Shown: piece after piece, positions 10,169 through 17,546 of the stretch
Numbering within the stretch: the stretch's first letter is position 1
Layout of the letters: each line of letters begins with the position of its first letter
Source: Peptococcaceae bacterium
GTDB taxonomy: Bacteria > Bacillota > UBA994
DNA: 36,517 nucleotides
Reading direction: 5' to 3'
Assembly (NCBI GenBank): GCA_018334055.1
Contig: JAGXSS010000016.1
Location: 1 to 36,517 of the forward strand
Notes under the pieces: model-generated
The model's input: only the letters and a program-made list of their open reading frames with translations
Database searches by the model: none
What the model was told of the DNA's origin: nothing
Position numbers and translations under genes: made by a program

Positions 10169-10896
10169 AATTTGGGGATAGGAGGGAGACGCTTCTTGTG
10201 GGAACTGGCAGCGGCCAGGGCATCAACTCTTTCTTTAACGTGAGGATCGGCTTCGCCGGTGAGAATGTACTCATCAAGTTCTATATAGGTAATGCCCATC
10301 TCCCCCTCATCGGTTTGCCCGGCCCACAATCCGGCAGTGGGGGGTTTGTCAATGATGACCTCTGGGACACCTAAGTACTTAGCCAACTCTCTTACTTGGG
10401 TTTTAACCAAACCCGCCAAAGGCATTAGGTCCACCCCGCCGTCGCCGTACTTAGTAAAGTACCCCACAGTCAACTCGCTGAGGTTGCTTGTTCCCAGCAC
10501 GAGGCACGAGTGCAAGCTGGCGTAGTAATACAGTGCCGTCATGCGTAAGCGCGGTTTAATGTTGGCTGAAGACAAGGCGGGAACAGCAAAGATCGCATCC
10601 TCCCCATGCCCCAGAATGCCCAGCAAATGGTCATAAATGGGCGTAAGGTCTGTCTCCGTCAATGTAATACCAAATGTTTCAGCAGTAAGCAGGGCATGCT
10701 CCCGATCTAGAGGGTGGGAGTGACATGGCAAGTAGTACGCTAATGTTTTGCTTGGGAAAGCGCGCTTGGCTAGAGCTGCCACCACAGCAGAATCAATTCC
10801 GCCGCTCAAGCCAAAAATAACGCCCTGCATATTAGCAGATTCAACTTGTTTGGTGAGCCAGGCGACGAGTTTGCTGACAACTACGGACGTCTCCAT
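10165..10896 (-). CDS. nadE: Ammonia-dependent NAD+ synthase
   Basis: Converts nicotinic acid adenine dinucleotide to NAD+ using ATP and ammonia. The PP-loop SGGIDSAVVAAL at about residues 31-42 binds ATP. GTSNLSELTVGYFTKYGDGGVDLMPLAGL is the conserved deamido-NAD/metal region, and PTAGLWAGQTDEGEMGITY is typical. At 243 residues it has no glutaminase domain, so it needs free ammonia. It is tempting to connect this to the glutaminase gene at 14392, though the two are not co-transcribed. ATG 10896 has a GAGGGGGG ribosome site. The 3' end overlaps ruvC by four bases. Confidence 0.95.
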   Translation of the reverse strand: METSVVVSKLVAWLTKQVESANMQGVIFGLSGGIDSAVVAALAKRAFPSKTLAYYLPCHSHPLDREHALLTAETFGITLTETDLTPIYDHLLGILGHGEDAIFAVPALSSANIKPRLRMTALYYYASLHSCLVLGTSNLSELTVGYFTKYGDGGVDLMPLAGLVKTQVRELAKYLGVPEVIIDKPPTAGLWAGQTDEGEMGITYIELDEYILTGEADPHVKERVDALAAASSHKKRLPPIPKL

Positions 10897-10919
10897 GAGA
10901 CACCCCCCTCGGATATTTG

Positions 10920-12011
10920 TTACACATTGAACCGAATACTGAGAATATCGCCATCCTGCACCAGGTAGTCTTTACCCTCTAGCGAAAATAGGCCTTTTTC
11001 TTTTAATTTAGCTGGAGTTCCCCAGGCGGCAAAATCTGCGTAACGCATTAGTTCGGCTCGTATAAAACCCCGCTCCAAATCCGAGTGAATTTTACCCGCC
11101 GCCTGCTTGGCAGTACTTTCACGGCGAAGAGTCCAAGCCCTCACCTCATCCTCCCCCACAGTGAAGAAAGAAACCAAGCCTAAAACGTCGTATGCAGCTC
11201 GGGCGATGCGATCTACGCCAGACTCCCTAATGTCTAAATCACGCAAGAACTCTTGCCGATCAACAATGCTAAGATCTGCTAGCTCTACTTCTGTATGCGC
11301 AGAAAGTTCTATCAGCGGCAACGCATGCTCCGCGGCATAAGCTGCTATCTCTCGGCTACCATCATAAGCTTTGCTCCGCAACTGGTGCTCATCTAGGTTG
11401 ATGACGAGGATCATGGGTTTGTCGGTCAAGAAAGTATACTGGGCCAGCGCACCACGTTCAGAGACACTCAACTCAAGGGTCTTTAAAGGGCGCTCTGATT
11501 CCAGATGAAATAATATTTTCTCAAGTAGAATAATCTCTTCCTCGGCTTGCGGAGGTCGTTTCTTACCCTCTTTTAATCGCGAGATCCTCTTATCGACAAA
11601 AGCCATGTCCGCCATGAGCAATTCATAGGCCAGCGTTTGCACGTCGCGCAGAGGGGAAACACTGCCTTCGATGTGCTCGGCATCACTTTCATTAAAGGCC
11701 CGCACCACATGCACTAAGGCATCCACTCTGCGCACAGATTCAAGAAAGGCATTGCCAATCCCTTGTCCCTCGGACGCGCCTCTGACCAACCCTGGCATGT
11801 CCATAAACTCTATTTGGGCAAAAGTCGTTTTCTTGGGCTTGTAGTAATGGGTCAAAACATCTACCCGCTGGTCAGGCACTCTAGCCACCCCGATATTGGC
11901 CTCTGTCTTCCCAGAAAAAAAACTACTAGTCTGGGCTTTGGCTCCCGTGAGCAAGTTAAACACCGTGGTTTTTCCGGCCATGGGGAGCCCAATAATACCG
12001 CATGATGGCAT
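10920..12011 (-). CDS. ychF: Redox-responsive ATPase YchF (Obg-type fold)
   Basis: Ribosome-associated P-loop protein of the Obg/YchF group, 363 residues. The P-loop is GLPMAGKTTVFNLLTG at the N-terminus and DMPGLVRGASEGQGIGNAFL is the G3/switch II block. NLDE replaces the usual NKxD specificity motif, which in this family explains preference for ATP over GTP. The C-terminal TGS domain (VRAWTLRRESTAKQAAGKIHSDLERGFIRAEL) ends the protein. Its ATG directly abuts the stop of the YlbF-like gene, with no spacer. YchF is linked to stress and translation quality control. Its position here suggests only shared expression. Confidence 0.96.
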   Translation of the reverse strand: MPSCGIIGLPMAGKTTVFNLLTGAKAQTSSFFSGKTEANIGVARVPDQRVDVLTHYYKPKKTTFAQIEFMDMPGLVRGASEGQGIGNAFLESVRRVDALVHVVRAFNESDAEHIEGSVSPLRDVQTLAYELLMADMAFVDKRISRLKEGKKRPPQAEEEIILLEKILFHLESERPLKTLELSVSERGALAQYTFLTDKPMILVINLDEHQLRSKAYDGSREIAAYAAEHALPLIELSAHTEVELADLSIVDRQEFLRDLDIRESGVDRIARAAYDVLGLVSFFTVGEDEVRAWTLRRESTAKQAAGKIHSDLERGFIRAELMRYADFAAWGTPAKLKEKGLFSLEGKDYLVQDGDILSIRFNV

Positions 12012-12380
12012 CTAGTTGTTACCGCCTTCCTGTTCGTCCGTATAAATCGAGCTTACTTCTTCAATGGCATCACCGATGATGCGCTGGATGTCGTTATAGA
12101 TCGTGCCAAACCTTGCTTCAGCCTGGATATATTCCCGCACTACGCTGTTGAGATTAACAATTCCTGATAGCTTCTGCAGTGATTGGCCCTGCTCAGGGTC
12201 TGGTTCCTGCCCTGACATCAACTGCGCCTGGTAGGCAATCTCCTTGCGTCGGTAGTCAAGAAACATCTTGTAGGCGGAAGTATCATCTTTAAGCTTGGTT
12301 TGCAACTGCTTCAAGGTTTGAAATTCAGGCGTCGTTTTGAGGACTCGCGCCAATTCATGGGCCTTATCGTGTACCAGCAT
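12012..12380 (-). CDS. YlbF/YmcA-family regulator
   Basis: A 122-residue, mostly helical and charged protein that matches the Com_YlbF family (LVHDKAHELARVLKTTPEFQTLKQLQTKLKDD...DYRRKEIAYQAQLM). In Bacillus subtilis YlbF, YmcA and YaaT form a complex that steers RNase Y mRNA processing and influences sporulation and competence. Whether this member does so is inferred. ATG 12380 has a GGAGG ribosome site eight bases away. The longer frame to 12425 starts inside the promoter. It is the first gene of the long minus-strand operon running to at least tgt. Confidence 0.85.
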   Translation of the reverse strand: MLVHDKAHELARVLKTTPEFQTLKQLQTKLKDDTSAYKMFLDYRRKEIAYQAQLMSGQEPDPEQGQSLQKLSGIVNLNSVVREYIQAEARFGTIYNDIQRIIGDAIEEVSSIYTDEQEGGNN

Positions 12381-12407
12381 GTAATCTACCTCCTTGTTTC
12401 TCATGTT

Positions 12408-12413
12408 ATTATA
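12408..12413 (-). promoter_or_regulatory. -10 element for the ylbF-like/ychF/nadE/ruv/que operon
   Basis: The minus strand carries a perfect TATAAT here, giving a leader of about 20 bases before the GGAGG ribosome site of the gene starting at 12380. The -35 region is poor (nearest TTGGTG is 20 bases upstream). The divergent acetyltransferase gene at 12460 shares this 79-base gap. Confidence 0.45.
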
Positions 12414-12459
12414 TACTACAACCAAGAGCCCTGCACCAAATCTAGAGGAGGAAAAACGT

Positions 12460-13380
12460 ATGGAGCCCCGACTTTATGAAGAATACGATGCTCAAAATCT
12501 GGTTACACTCATGAATGTGGTTTGTCAACATAAGCGCTACTTTGTACCCGTTAATATAGAAACTATCAACCAGACATTGCGTCGGGGGACAAGAAAAAGG
12601 TTTGGGTCGCTCATCGTCCTAGGCGATGAACGACTATTAAAAGGAGCATGCCACGTGTTCTACGACGCTAGCGGACAGGTGGGGCACATGGCCTACTTGT
12701 TGTCCCTGCCTGGAGAAGAGGGAACAACCTGGCCGCTGCTCCTTAAAGCCGCCCTTAAACACCTGCCCAGAGCGATAAAAATATCCATAGGCTCGCCATA
12801 CACCCCCCTCTACCATGCTGTAGAAGGGCGCATCCAACCACTCTGGGGCTCTACAGAAAATTTAGAGGTTTATAGTGAAGACACTTTGCTAATCAAATTC
12901 CTTGCGGAAAATGGTTTTGCTCCTCAGGAACACTACTTCACAATGAGTAAGGCATTGCCTGCCCCGGTCTGCGCCATCGGTTACCCTTTTGAAATTTTGC
13001 GGGGGGCCGAATGCTGGTACAACGCCTACTCCTGGTACGGCAGGAGTTCTGCTGAGGAATTTGGGTTGCGCAACGCAGCGCTTTCGGTTTTAGTGCAGAA
13101 GATAGGGCATGTAGTAGAAGGGCACACCGCCTGGTATCCCTTGCGAGCTCGCGCCAGGGCGGCACTGTGTGACCTTGAGGTCGCTGCCACTAGGCAGGGA
13201 CAAGGTCTAGGCAGAGCCTTGCTTACTCACACGCTTGAACAAATGGAGCTTGATGGGTACACTTCTTGTGAATTGTTCATCAGTCCCACCCAGAGCCCCC
13301 ACGCTTATGCCCTGTATCATTCTTCCGGCTTTACCATCGAAGCAACATGGTACGAGATGGTTTATCAAATAAATTTTTAA
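12460..13380 (+). CDS. GNAT-family N-acetyltransferase
   Basis: A 306-residue protein whose C-terminal ~100 residues form a GNAT fold. LCDLEVAATRQGQGLGRALLTHTLEQM holds the acetyl-CoA pyrophosphate-binding motif (Q/R-x-x-G-x-G/A), followed by the ALYHSSGF helix-strand typical of motif B. The N-terminal ~200 residues, containing LKGACHVFYDASGQVGHMAYLLSLPGE, look like a second, degenerate GNAT half, so this may be a tandem protein. The substrate cannot be told. ATG 12460 follows GAGGAGG. The frame reaches back to 12394, but that part lies in the divergent promoter. The gene appears monocistronic. Confidence 0.82.
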   Translation: MEPRLYEEYDAQNLVTLMNVVCQHKRYFVPVNIETINQTLRRGTRKRFGSLIVLGDERLLKGACHVFYDASGQVGHMAYLLSLPGEEGTTWPLLLKAALKHLPRAIKISIGSPYTPLYHAVEGRIQPLWGSTENLEVYSEDTLLIKFLAENGFAPQEHYFTMSKALPAPVCAIGYPFEILRGAECWYNAYSWYGRSSAEEFGLRNAALSVLVQKIGHVVEGHTAWYPLRARARAALCDLEVAATRQGQGLGRALLTHTLEQMELDGYTSCELFISPTQSPHAYALYHSSGFTIEATWYEMVYQINF

Positions 13381-13385
13381 TGAAG

Positions 13386-13413
13386 TTGTTTTTTTACTAG
13401 AGGGAAATATAAC
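13386..13413 (+). promoter_or_regulatory. Possible promoter of the FMN-binding lipoprotein gene
   Basis: TTGTTT (13386-13391) and TATAAC (13408-13413) are 16 bases apart. The -35 is weak, the -10 fair. Transcription from here would include the structured G-rich leader at 13442-13501. Confidence 0.35.
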
Positions 13414-13441
13414 TAGCTTAACGAATTACTCATCTAGAGCA

Positions 13442-13501
13442 AGTATTGGGGGGGCTACTCTGGGGGAGGGGAGTAGCTACACGGCATTTTGCGCCAATAC
13501 T
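13442..13501 (+). promoter_or_regulatory. Structured G-rich leader element
   Basis: A perfect 8-bp closing stem (AGTATTGG at 13442-13449 with CCAATACT at 13494-13501) encloses a perfect 7-bp hairpin (GCTACTC at 13454-13460 with GAGTAGC at 13471-13477). G-tracts of 7, 5 and 4 lie at 13448-13454, 13462-13466 and 13468-13471, which could alternatively fold into a G-quadruplex. The element ends about 15 bases before the AAGGAGG ribosome site of the lipoprotein gene. I do not recognise it as a known riboswitch class, including FMN. Confidence 0.5.
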
Positions 13502-13529
13502 AGCACCTAAATTTAAGGAGGTCTTTCAA

Positions 13530-14273
13530 GTGAAGAAATTAGCAATTGCCCTCATGGTGGCAGTTATGGCCATCGTCCTACTTGCAGGATGCCAACCTGC
13601 CAGAGTATACAAAGATGGTACTTTCACTGCCTTTTCTGATGCTACGGATAGGGGTTACATGGAAATAGACATAACCATCAAGAACGACAAAATCACTGCT
13701 GCTCATCTTCATGGGTATGATGGCTTGGGTCTTGAGAAACCAGAAACTTATCGTCACCAGCCCTTCCTCACTGCCAAAGCGGAGCTACCCAAGCGCATTG
13801 TAGCTGCAAACAGCTGGGACATCGACTTGGTTTCCGGTGCCACAACCTCCTCTAACCAGGTGCGCATGGCCACCCTCAGAGCCCTCCAGAAGGCTAGGGT
13901 CACTCCAACCACCGCGGCTCAGTTCTTTGATGGCACCTACATGGCTATCTCGGACCGTGGCGAGCGCGGCTGGGCCATTGCTTGGGTCACCATCGGTAAC
14001 GACAAGATCACCAATGTAGTCTTCCATGAGACCACCGCCGCTAGAGATGCTGCCGGTGCAGTCATCCCGAATCAGTTTGTTCGTAAGAATGTTGACGCCG
14101 CTAGCCCTGACTTCTACCAATATGCTCCCTACCACGAAGCCAGGATCGAGTTGCCCAAGCGTTTCGTAGCCGCCAACAGCGCCACGGTAGATGCCTTCTC
14201 CGGCGCTACCGGAACCTCAACCAATGTCATAGCTGCTGTCACCAGGGCCATCGAAATGGCTAAACGCAGATAA
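13530..14273 (+). CDS. Lipoprotein with two FMN-binding (flavinylation) repeats
   Basis: A 247-residue exported lipoprotein. A signal peptide ends in the lipobox LAGC with Cys21. Two repeats follow, about residues 27-122 and 133-245. Each opens with DGT(F/Y)xAxSD and RG(Y/W), contains NDKIT, and ends in a SGAT motif (DLVSGATTSS with Thr105; DAFSGATGTS with Thr227). In RnfG and NqrC the Thr of such D-x-x-(S/T)-G-A-T motifs is the covalent FMN attachment site added by ApbE, so two bound flavins are expected on the outer face of the membrane. This suggests extracytoplasmic electron transfer. No rnf, apbE or reductase gene lies in the window. The start is a GTG with AAGGAGG; the longer frame from 13446 is the leader. 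Confidence 0.88.
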   Translation: MKKLAIALMVAVMAIVLLAGCQPARVYKDGTFTAFSDATDRGYMEIDITIKNDKITAAHLHGYDGLGLEKPETYRHQPFLTAKAELPKRIVAANSWDIDLVSGATTSSNQVRMATLRALQKARVTPTTAAQFFDGTYMAISDRGERGWAIAWVTIGNDKITNVVFHETTAARDAAGAVIPNQFVRKNVDAASPDFYQYAPYHEARIELPKRFVAANSATVDAFSGATGTSTNVIAAVTRAIEMAKRR

Positions 14274-14295
14274 TTCGTGCAGAACGACCCTCCCG

Positions 14296-14319
14296 GGGAG
14301 CAGGCCATGGCCTGCTCCC
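14296..14319 (+). terminator. Palindromic hairpin after the FMN lipoprotein gene
   Basis: A perfect 24-base palindrome (GGGAGCAGGCCA and its reverse complement) lies 22 bases past the stop codon. The following tract (TTCCTTG) is only moderately T-rich, so termination may be partial. It can act in either direction. Confidence 0.65.
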
Positions 14320-14358
14320 TTCCTTGTACCTTGACTAGTCGGATGCACGCTGAAAAAG

Positions 14359-14364
14359 TATAAT
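14359..14364 (+). promoter_or_regulatory. -10 element of the glutaminase gene
   Basis: A perfect TATAAT. TTGACT at 14331-14336 is 22 bases upstream, too far for a normal spacer, so the -35 is unclear. A transcript starting near 14371 excludes the ATG at 14368, supporting the downstream start. Confidence 0.45.
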
Positions 14365-14391
14365 TGCATGAGAGAGAGGGGGAGGATGGTT

Positions 14392-15297
14392 ATGGGCTAC
14401 ATGTTAGACGATTTAGTTGCCAAGTTCCGTCCTTACACAGACCAGGGACGAGTTGCCGGCTACATCCCCGAACTATTGAAGGCAAACCCACAAGACCTCG
14501 GCATCGCCATCTACGACCGTCATGGTCACATACATACCTGCGGGGCGGTGCAGTCAAAGTTTACCCTCCAAAGCGTTTCAAAGCCTTTTGCTTTGGCTTT
14601 GGCCTTGATGGACCATGGTCCGGAAGGAGTTTTTTCTCGCATCGGCATGGAGCCAACCGGTGACTCTTTTAACTCCCTGATGAAACTTGAAACCTTTTCC
14701 TCACTAAAGCCGGTCAATCCACTCGTCAATGCCGGGGCTATCGCCACTACTTCCTTGATAAAGGGCTCTTGTGCGGAGGAAAAGTTCTCGCGTCTTATAA
14801 ACTTCATCAGGTCCCTCGCCCCTAGTTGTTATGTGAGTTTTAATGCCGATGTTTATCGATCAGAAAGCCTCACCGGAGATCGCAACCGGGCGATTGCCTA
14901 TTTTTTGCGGGACATCAGGGCCATCGACGGCGAAGCCGAGGAATGCCTGGACCTATATTTTAGACAGTGTTCCATCGAAGTGGACTGCGTGACGCTGGCC
15001 GCGCTCGGCCTCGCTTTGTCGGTTCTACCTCCGGAATTCAGCGTGATCCCTCCTCTCTACGCCCGCATTATACGCACCTTCATGTTTACTTGTGGTATGT
15101 ACGATGCCTCGGGTGAGTTTGCCATTAAAGTTGGCATACCGGCCAAGAGTGGAGTTTCCGGGGCTATTATGGGAGTTGTGCCGAACAAGTTAGGCCTAGG
15201 GGTTTACGGGCCGGCGCTAGACATCAAGGGCAACAGTGTCGCCGGGGTGGCCTTGCTGCGGGCGCTGTGCTCGCGGGAAGATTGGGCTATCCTATGA
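14392..15297 (+). CDS. glsA: Glutaminase (serine-dependent beta-lactamase-like family)
   Basis: Hydrolyses L-glutamine to glutamate and ammonia. The 301-residue protein has the S-x-x-K catalytic pair in LQSVSKPFAL (about residues 61-66), then EPTGDSFNS, NPLVNAGAIAT, a conserved Tyr/Asn region around SFNADVYRSE, and C-terminal GVSGAIMGVVPNKLGLGVYGPALD. All are typical of the GlsA/YbgJ group. Three in-frame ATGs precede the family start. The one at 14392 is best spaced from the GAGAGAGGGGGAGG ribosome site. The 3' end overlaps the stop of the convergent deacylase by six bases. It offers one of several glutamate-yielding activities in this window. Confidence 0.94.
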   Translation: MGYMLDDLVAKFRPYTDQGRVAGYIPELLKANPQDLGIAIYDRHGHIHTCGAVQSKFTLQSVSKPFALALALMDHGPEGVFSRIGMEPTGDSFNSLMKLETFSSLKPVNPLVNAGAIATTSLIKGSCAEEKFSRLINFIRSLAPSCYVSFNADVYRSESLTGDRNRAIAYFLRDIRAIDGEAEECLDLYFRQCSIEVDCVTLAALGLALSVLPPEFSVIPPLYARIIRTFMFTCGMYDASGEFAIKVGIPAKSGVSGAIMGVVPNKLGLGVYGPALDIKGNSVAGVALLRALCSREDWAIL

Positions 15298-16812
15298 CTG
15301 ACTATTATGCTCCCCCTTGCGTAAAACCTGACCGGCGAGTAGCCCTAGGTGTTCCCCTGTTTCTACCACCACCCTGCCATTGACCATCACTAATGCTACC
15401 CCACGAGGATAGGCATGCGGCCTTGCATATGTGGCAACGTCGGCAATTTCAGCCGGGTCGAACATGACCAGATCGGCCCTCATGCCGGGGCGCAATAGAC
15501 CGCGATTCCACAGCTGAAAACGCGCCGCGGGGAAACCAGTCATCTTGCGCACAGCTTCCTCAAGTGTCAGTACCTTGCGCTCGCGGACATAGGTGCCCAG
15601 CACTCGCGGGAATGTCCCATACGCACGTGGGTGAGGCGTCCCAACCGACAAAGGGCCGTAAATCGCCCGCCCAGAGGCATCAGAGCCCACCATGACGGCG
15701 GGGTGCTTGAGGACATACTCCACGTCGCCCTCGCACATGGCAAACCGCACCATGCTCGTGTCGAACTTATCAGCTAGCAGTAGATCTAGACTAACATCCA
15801 CCGGCTCTTGACCCTGCTTAACGGCTCTCTCGTGGATGCTTATACCATCGACCATGATTAAGTCCCAGCGTTGCTCCCTCTCCCCAATCTGACCGCGTAT
15901 AGTCTGGCGAGTGGCCGCGTCGCTCAAGCGCTCCGTGAGCCCCTCTACCCCACCTTCATGCGCCCAAGCTGGAATGACCACTTTTAGTCCTGTCGAGGTC
16001 GCCGTATAGGGGTACTGATCAAGGGTGATATCGAGTCCTTGCTCTCGTTTTGCGTCTATTACCTTCAATGATTCCCGCACCAGACCCCAATTGGCCTCTC
16101 CGCAAACTTTGTGATGCGAAATATGAAGTGGTATCTGTGCTTTCTCCGCCACCTCTATCGATTCACGTATGGATTCAAGCAGCCTAGCTCCCTCATCCCG
16201 CATGTGGGTGGCATAGATGCCCCCTTTTGTGGCCACAACCCTCGCCAAAGCAATAATCTCAAAGTTGGTAGCATAAGACCCTGGGGGATAAATTAGCCCC
16301 GTGGTGAAGCCATGCGCTCCCTCATCTAAGGCAGTGCTTATCAAACGCGACATTTCCGCAATCTCTACCGATGTGGCGGCGCGATCGACATGGCCCATAA
16401 CCATTTGCCGCAGCGTGCCATGTCCGACTAACGGAACGACATTGACCGAGGTGCCCGTATTTTCAAGGAGAGTTAGGTACTCAGCAACAGTGGAGAAGGT
16501 ATATTCATCACGCTCGTGAGGACCGCGTGGGGCAGCGGACGACCCGCATTGGCCAATGACTTCGGTAGTAACGCCTTGCCGAATCTTGCTTTCGGCAAGT
16601 GGACTTTTGAGCAAGGCCATGTCGCTATGTGAATGTGCGTCGATAAATCCGGGGGCAACCACCATACCCCCGGCGTCAATGAGGCGTACCGCCAAACTAT
16701 CAACTCGCCCTAGGCCAACTATCGACTGGCCTTGCACCGCGATGTCGCCGAAATACCAGGGAGACCCCGTCCCATCGACGATACGAGCATTTTTAATCAG
16801 TACATCCAACAT
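15292..16812 (-). CDS. N-acyl-D-amino-acid deacylase family amidohydrolase
   Basis: A 506-residue metal-dependent amidohydrolase. The N-terminal beta-sandwich is followed by the metal-binding FIDAHSHSDMALL, GQCGSS with the Cys ligand seen in D-aminoacylases, GLIYPPG, THMRDEG, HISHHKVCG, and the late Asp in VMVGSDASGR. The C-terminal part (GLLRPGMRADLVMFDP) completes the sandwich. D-aminoacylases release D-amino acids from N-acyl forms; some relatives act on N-acyl-D-glutamate or dihydropyrimidine-like rings, so the substrate is uncertain. ATG 16812 follows GAGAGGAGGGG. The longer frame to 16860 overlaps the divergent tetR promoter. Tail-to-tail overlap with glsA is six bases. Confidence 0.88.
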   Translation of the reverse strand: MLDVLIKNARIVDGTGSPWYFGDIAVQGQSIVGLGRVDSLAVRLIDAGGMVVAPGFIDAHSHSDMALLKSPLAESKIRQGVTTEVIGQCGSSAAPRGPHERDEYTFSTVAEYLTLLENTGTSVNVVPLVGHGTLRQMVMGHVDRAATSVEIAEMSRLISTALDEGAHGFTTGLIYPPGSYATNFEIIALARVVATKGGIYATHMRDEGARLLESIRESIEVAEKAQIPLHISHHKVCGEANWGLVRESLKVIDAKREQGLDITLDQYPYTATSTGLKVVIPAWAHEGGVEGLTERLSDAATRQTIRGQIGEREQRWDLIMVDGISIHERAVKQGQEPVDVSLDLLLADKFDTSMVRFAMCEGDVEYVLKHPAVMVGSDASGRAIYGPLSVGTPHPRAYGTFPRVLGTYVRERKVLTLEEAVRKMTGFPAARFQLWNRGLLRPGMRADLVMFDPAEIADVATYARPHAYPRGVALVMVNGRVVVETGEHLGLLAGQVLRKGEHNSQS

Positions 16813-16847
16813 GCCAATCCCCTCCTCTCCGCAACAAATTCGCCGCG

Positions 16848-16876
16848 TTGACACGCACACCTGCCTCTGCTACACT
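16848..16876 (+). promoter_or_regulatory. Sigma-A promoter of the tetR-mmpL operon
   Basis: A perfect TTGACA (16848-16853) and TACACT (16871-16876) with an exact 17-base spacer, 26 bases ahead of the tetR start codon. This is the clearest vegetative promoter in the window. It overlaps the upstream region of the divergent deacylase gene. Confidence 0.8.
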
Positions 16877-16902
16877 AAATAAAAGAGAACTGAGGTTCGC
16901 GA

Positions 16903-17490
16903 ATGCAGTATCAAAAAGAAGTAGTGCGAGCAAGAATTATTGCCTCTGCTCTGACCGAATTTGAAAAGCATGGTTTTTTGGACGCCCAAATGAGAAACAT
17001 CGCCCGAGGTGCTGGTATCGCCACCGGCAATCTCTACCGGTACTTTGCCGGCAAGGATGACCTCTTTGATGCAATCGTGAAATCCGTCTACCAGAGTATA
17101 GATGCCCTCATTACTGACCAACATGCCCATATCCACCACAACCAAGGGAATGTCAAACTGGTGGTAAAGGACATAGTTGCGAAGATTATGCTTGTGTTCA
17201 CCCAACATGGGCGAGAGCTCCTGATAGCTGCCGACCAAAGTAGGGGCTCCAAACATGAGGATTTTTGGACTGTACTTTCTGGCATGGTTTTTCAGCGCAT
17301 TAGGCAGGAGATGCAAAAATCTGCCGACGATACCGATGACCTGTTGATCAATCTTGTCGCTTCAGGTTTTCTGCAGGGCATGTTCACGATACTGCGCAAC
17401 ATCAAGGAGCCTCGGCGCGCTGAGGAACTCATCAACCGAATGCTTATCTTCTATTTTGACGATCTCAGCAATAGATTGAGGTCATATTGA
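16903..17490 (+). CDS. TetR/AcrR-family transcriptional regulator
   Basis: 195 residues. The N-terminal helix-turn-helix is typical: ARIIASALTEFEKHGFLDAQMRNIARGAGIATGNLYRYFAGKDDLFDAIV (residues about 10-60). The C-terminal ligand-binding part is variable and predicted all-helical. ATG 16903 is preceded by ACTGAGG. The gene lies directly before the MMPL exporter (stop within 60 bases of its start) on the same strand, so it is probably a local repressor of the transporter operon and of itself, responding to an exported compound. An 8-base palindrome TTCGCGAA overlaps its start codon, but I do not treat it as an operator. Confidence 0.92.
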   Translation: MQYQKEVVRARIIASALTEFEKHGFLDAQMRNIARGAGIATGNLYRYFAGKDDLFDAIVKSVYQSIDALITDQHAHIHHNQGNVKLVVKDIVAKIMLVFTQHGRELLIAADQSRGSKHEDFWTVLSGMVFQRIRQEMQKSADDTDDLLINLVASGFLQGMFTILRNIKEPRRAEELINRMLIFYFDDLSNRLRSY

Positions 17491-17546
17491 CGCCTAATTT
17501 TTTTGTCTTAAAAGCGAACAAAAGTTCATTATTGGGGGGATATTCT

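Noticed and set aside
13785-14135. 116-codon minus-strand frame inside the FMN lipoprotein gene
   Set aside because: Antisense shadow of a gene with lipobox and conserved repeats.
16896-16903. TTCGCGAA palindrome at the tetR start and upstream of iclR (30553) and within queA
   Set aside because: An 8-base palindrome that also occurs inside a coding gene, so it is likely chance and not a shared operator.
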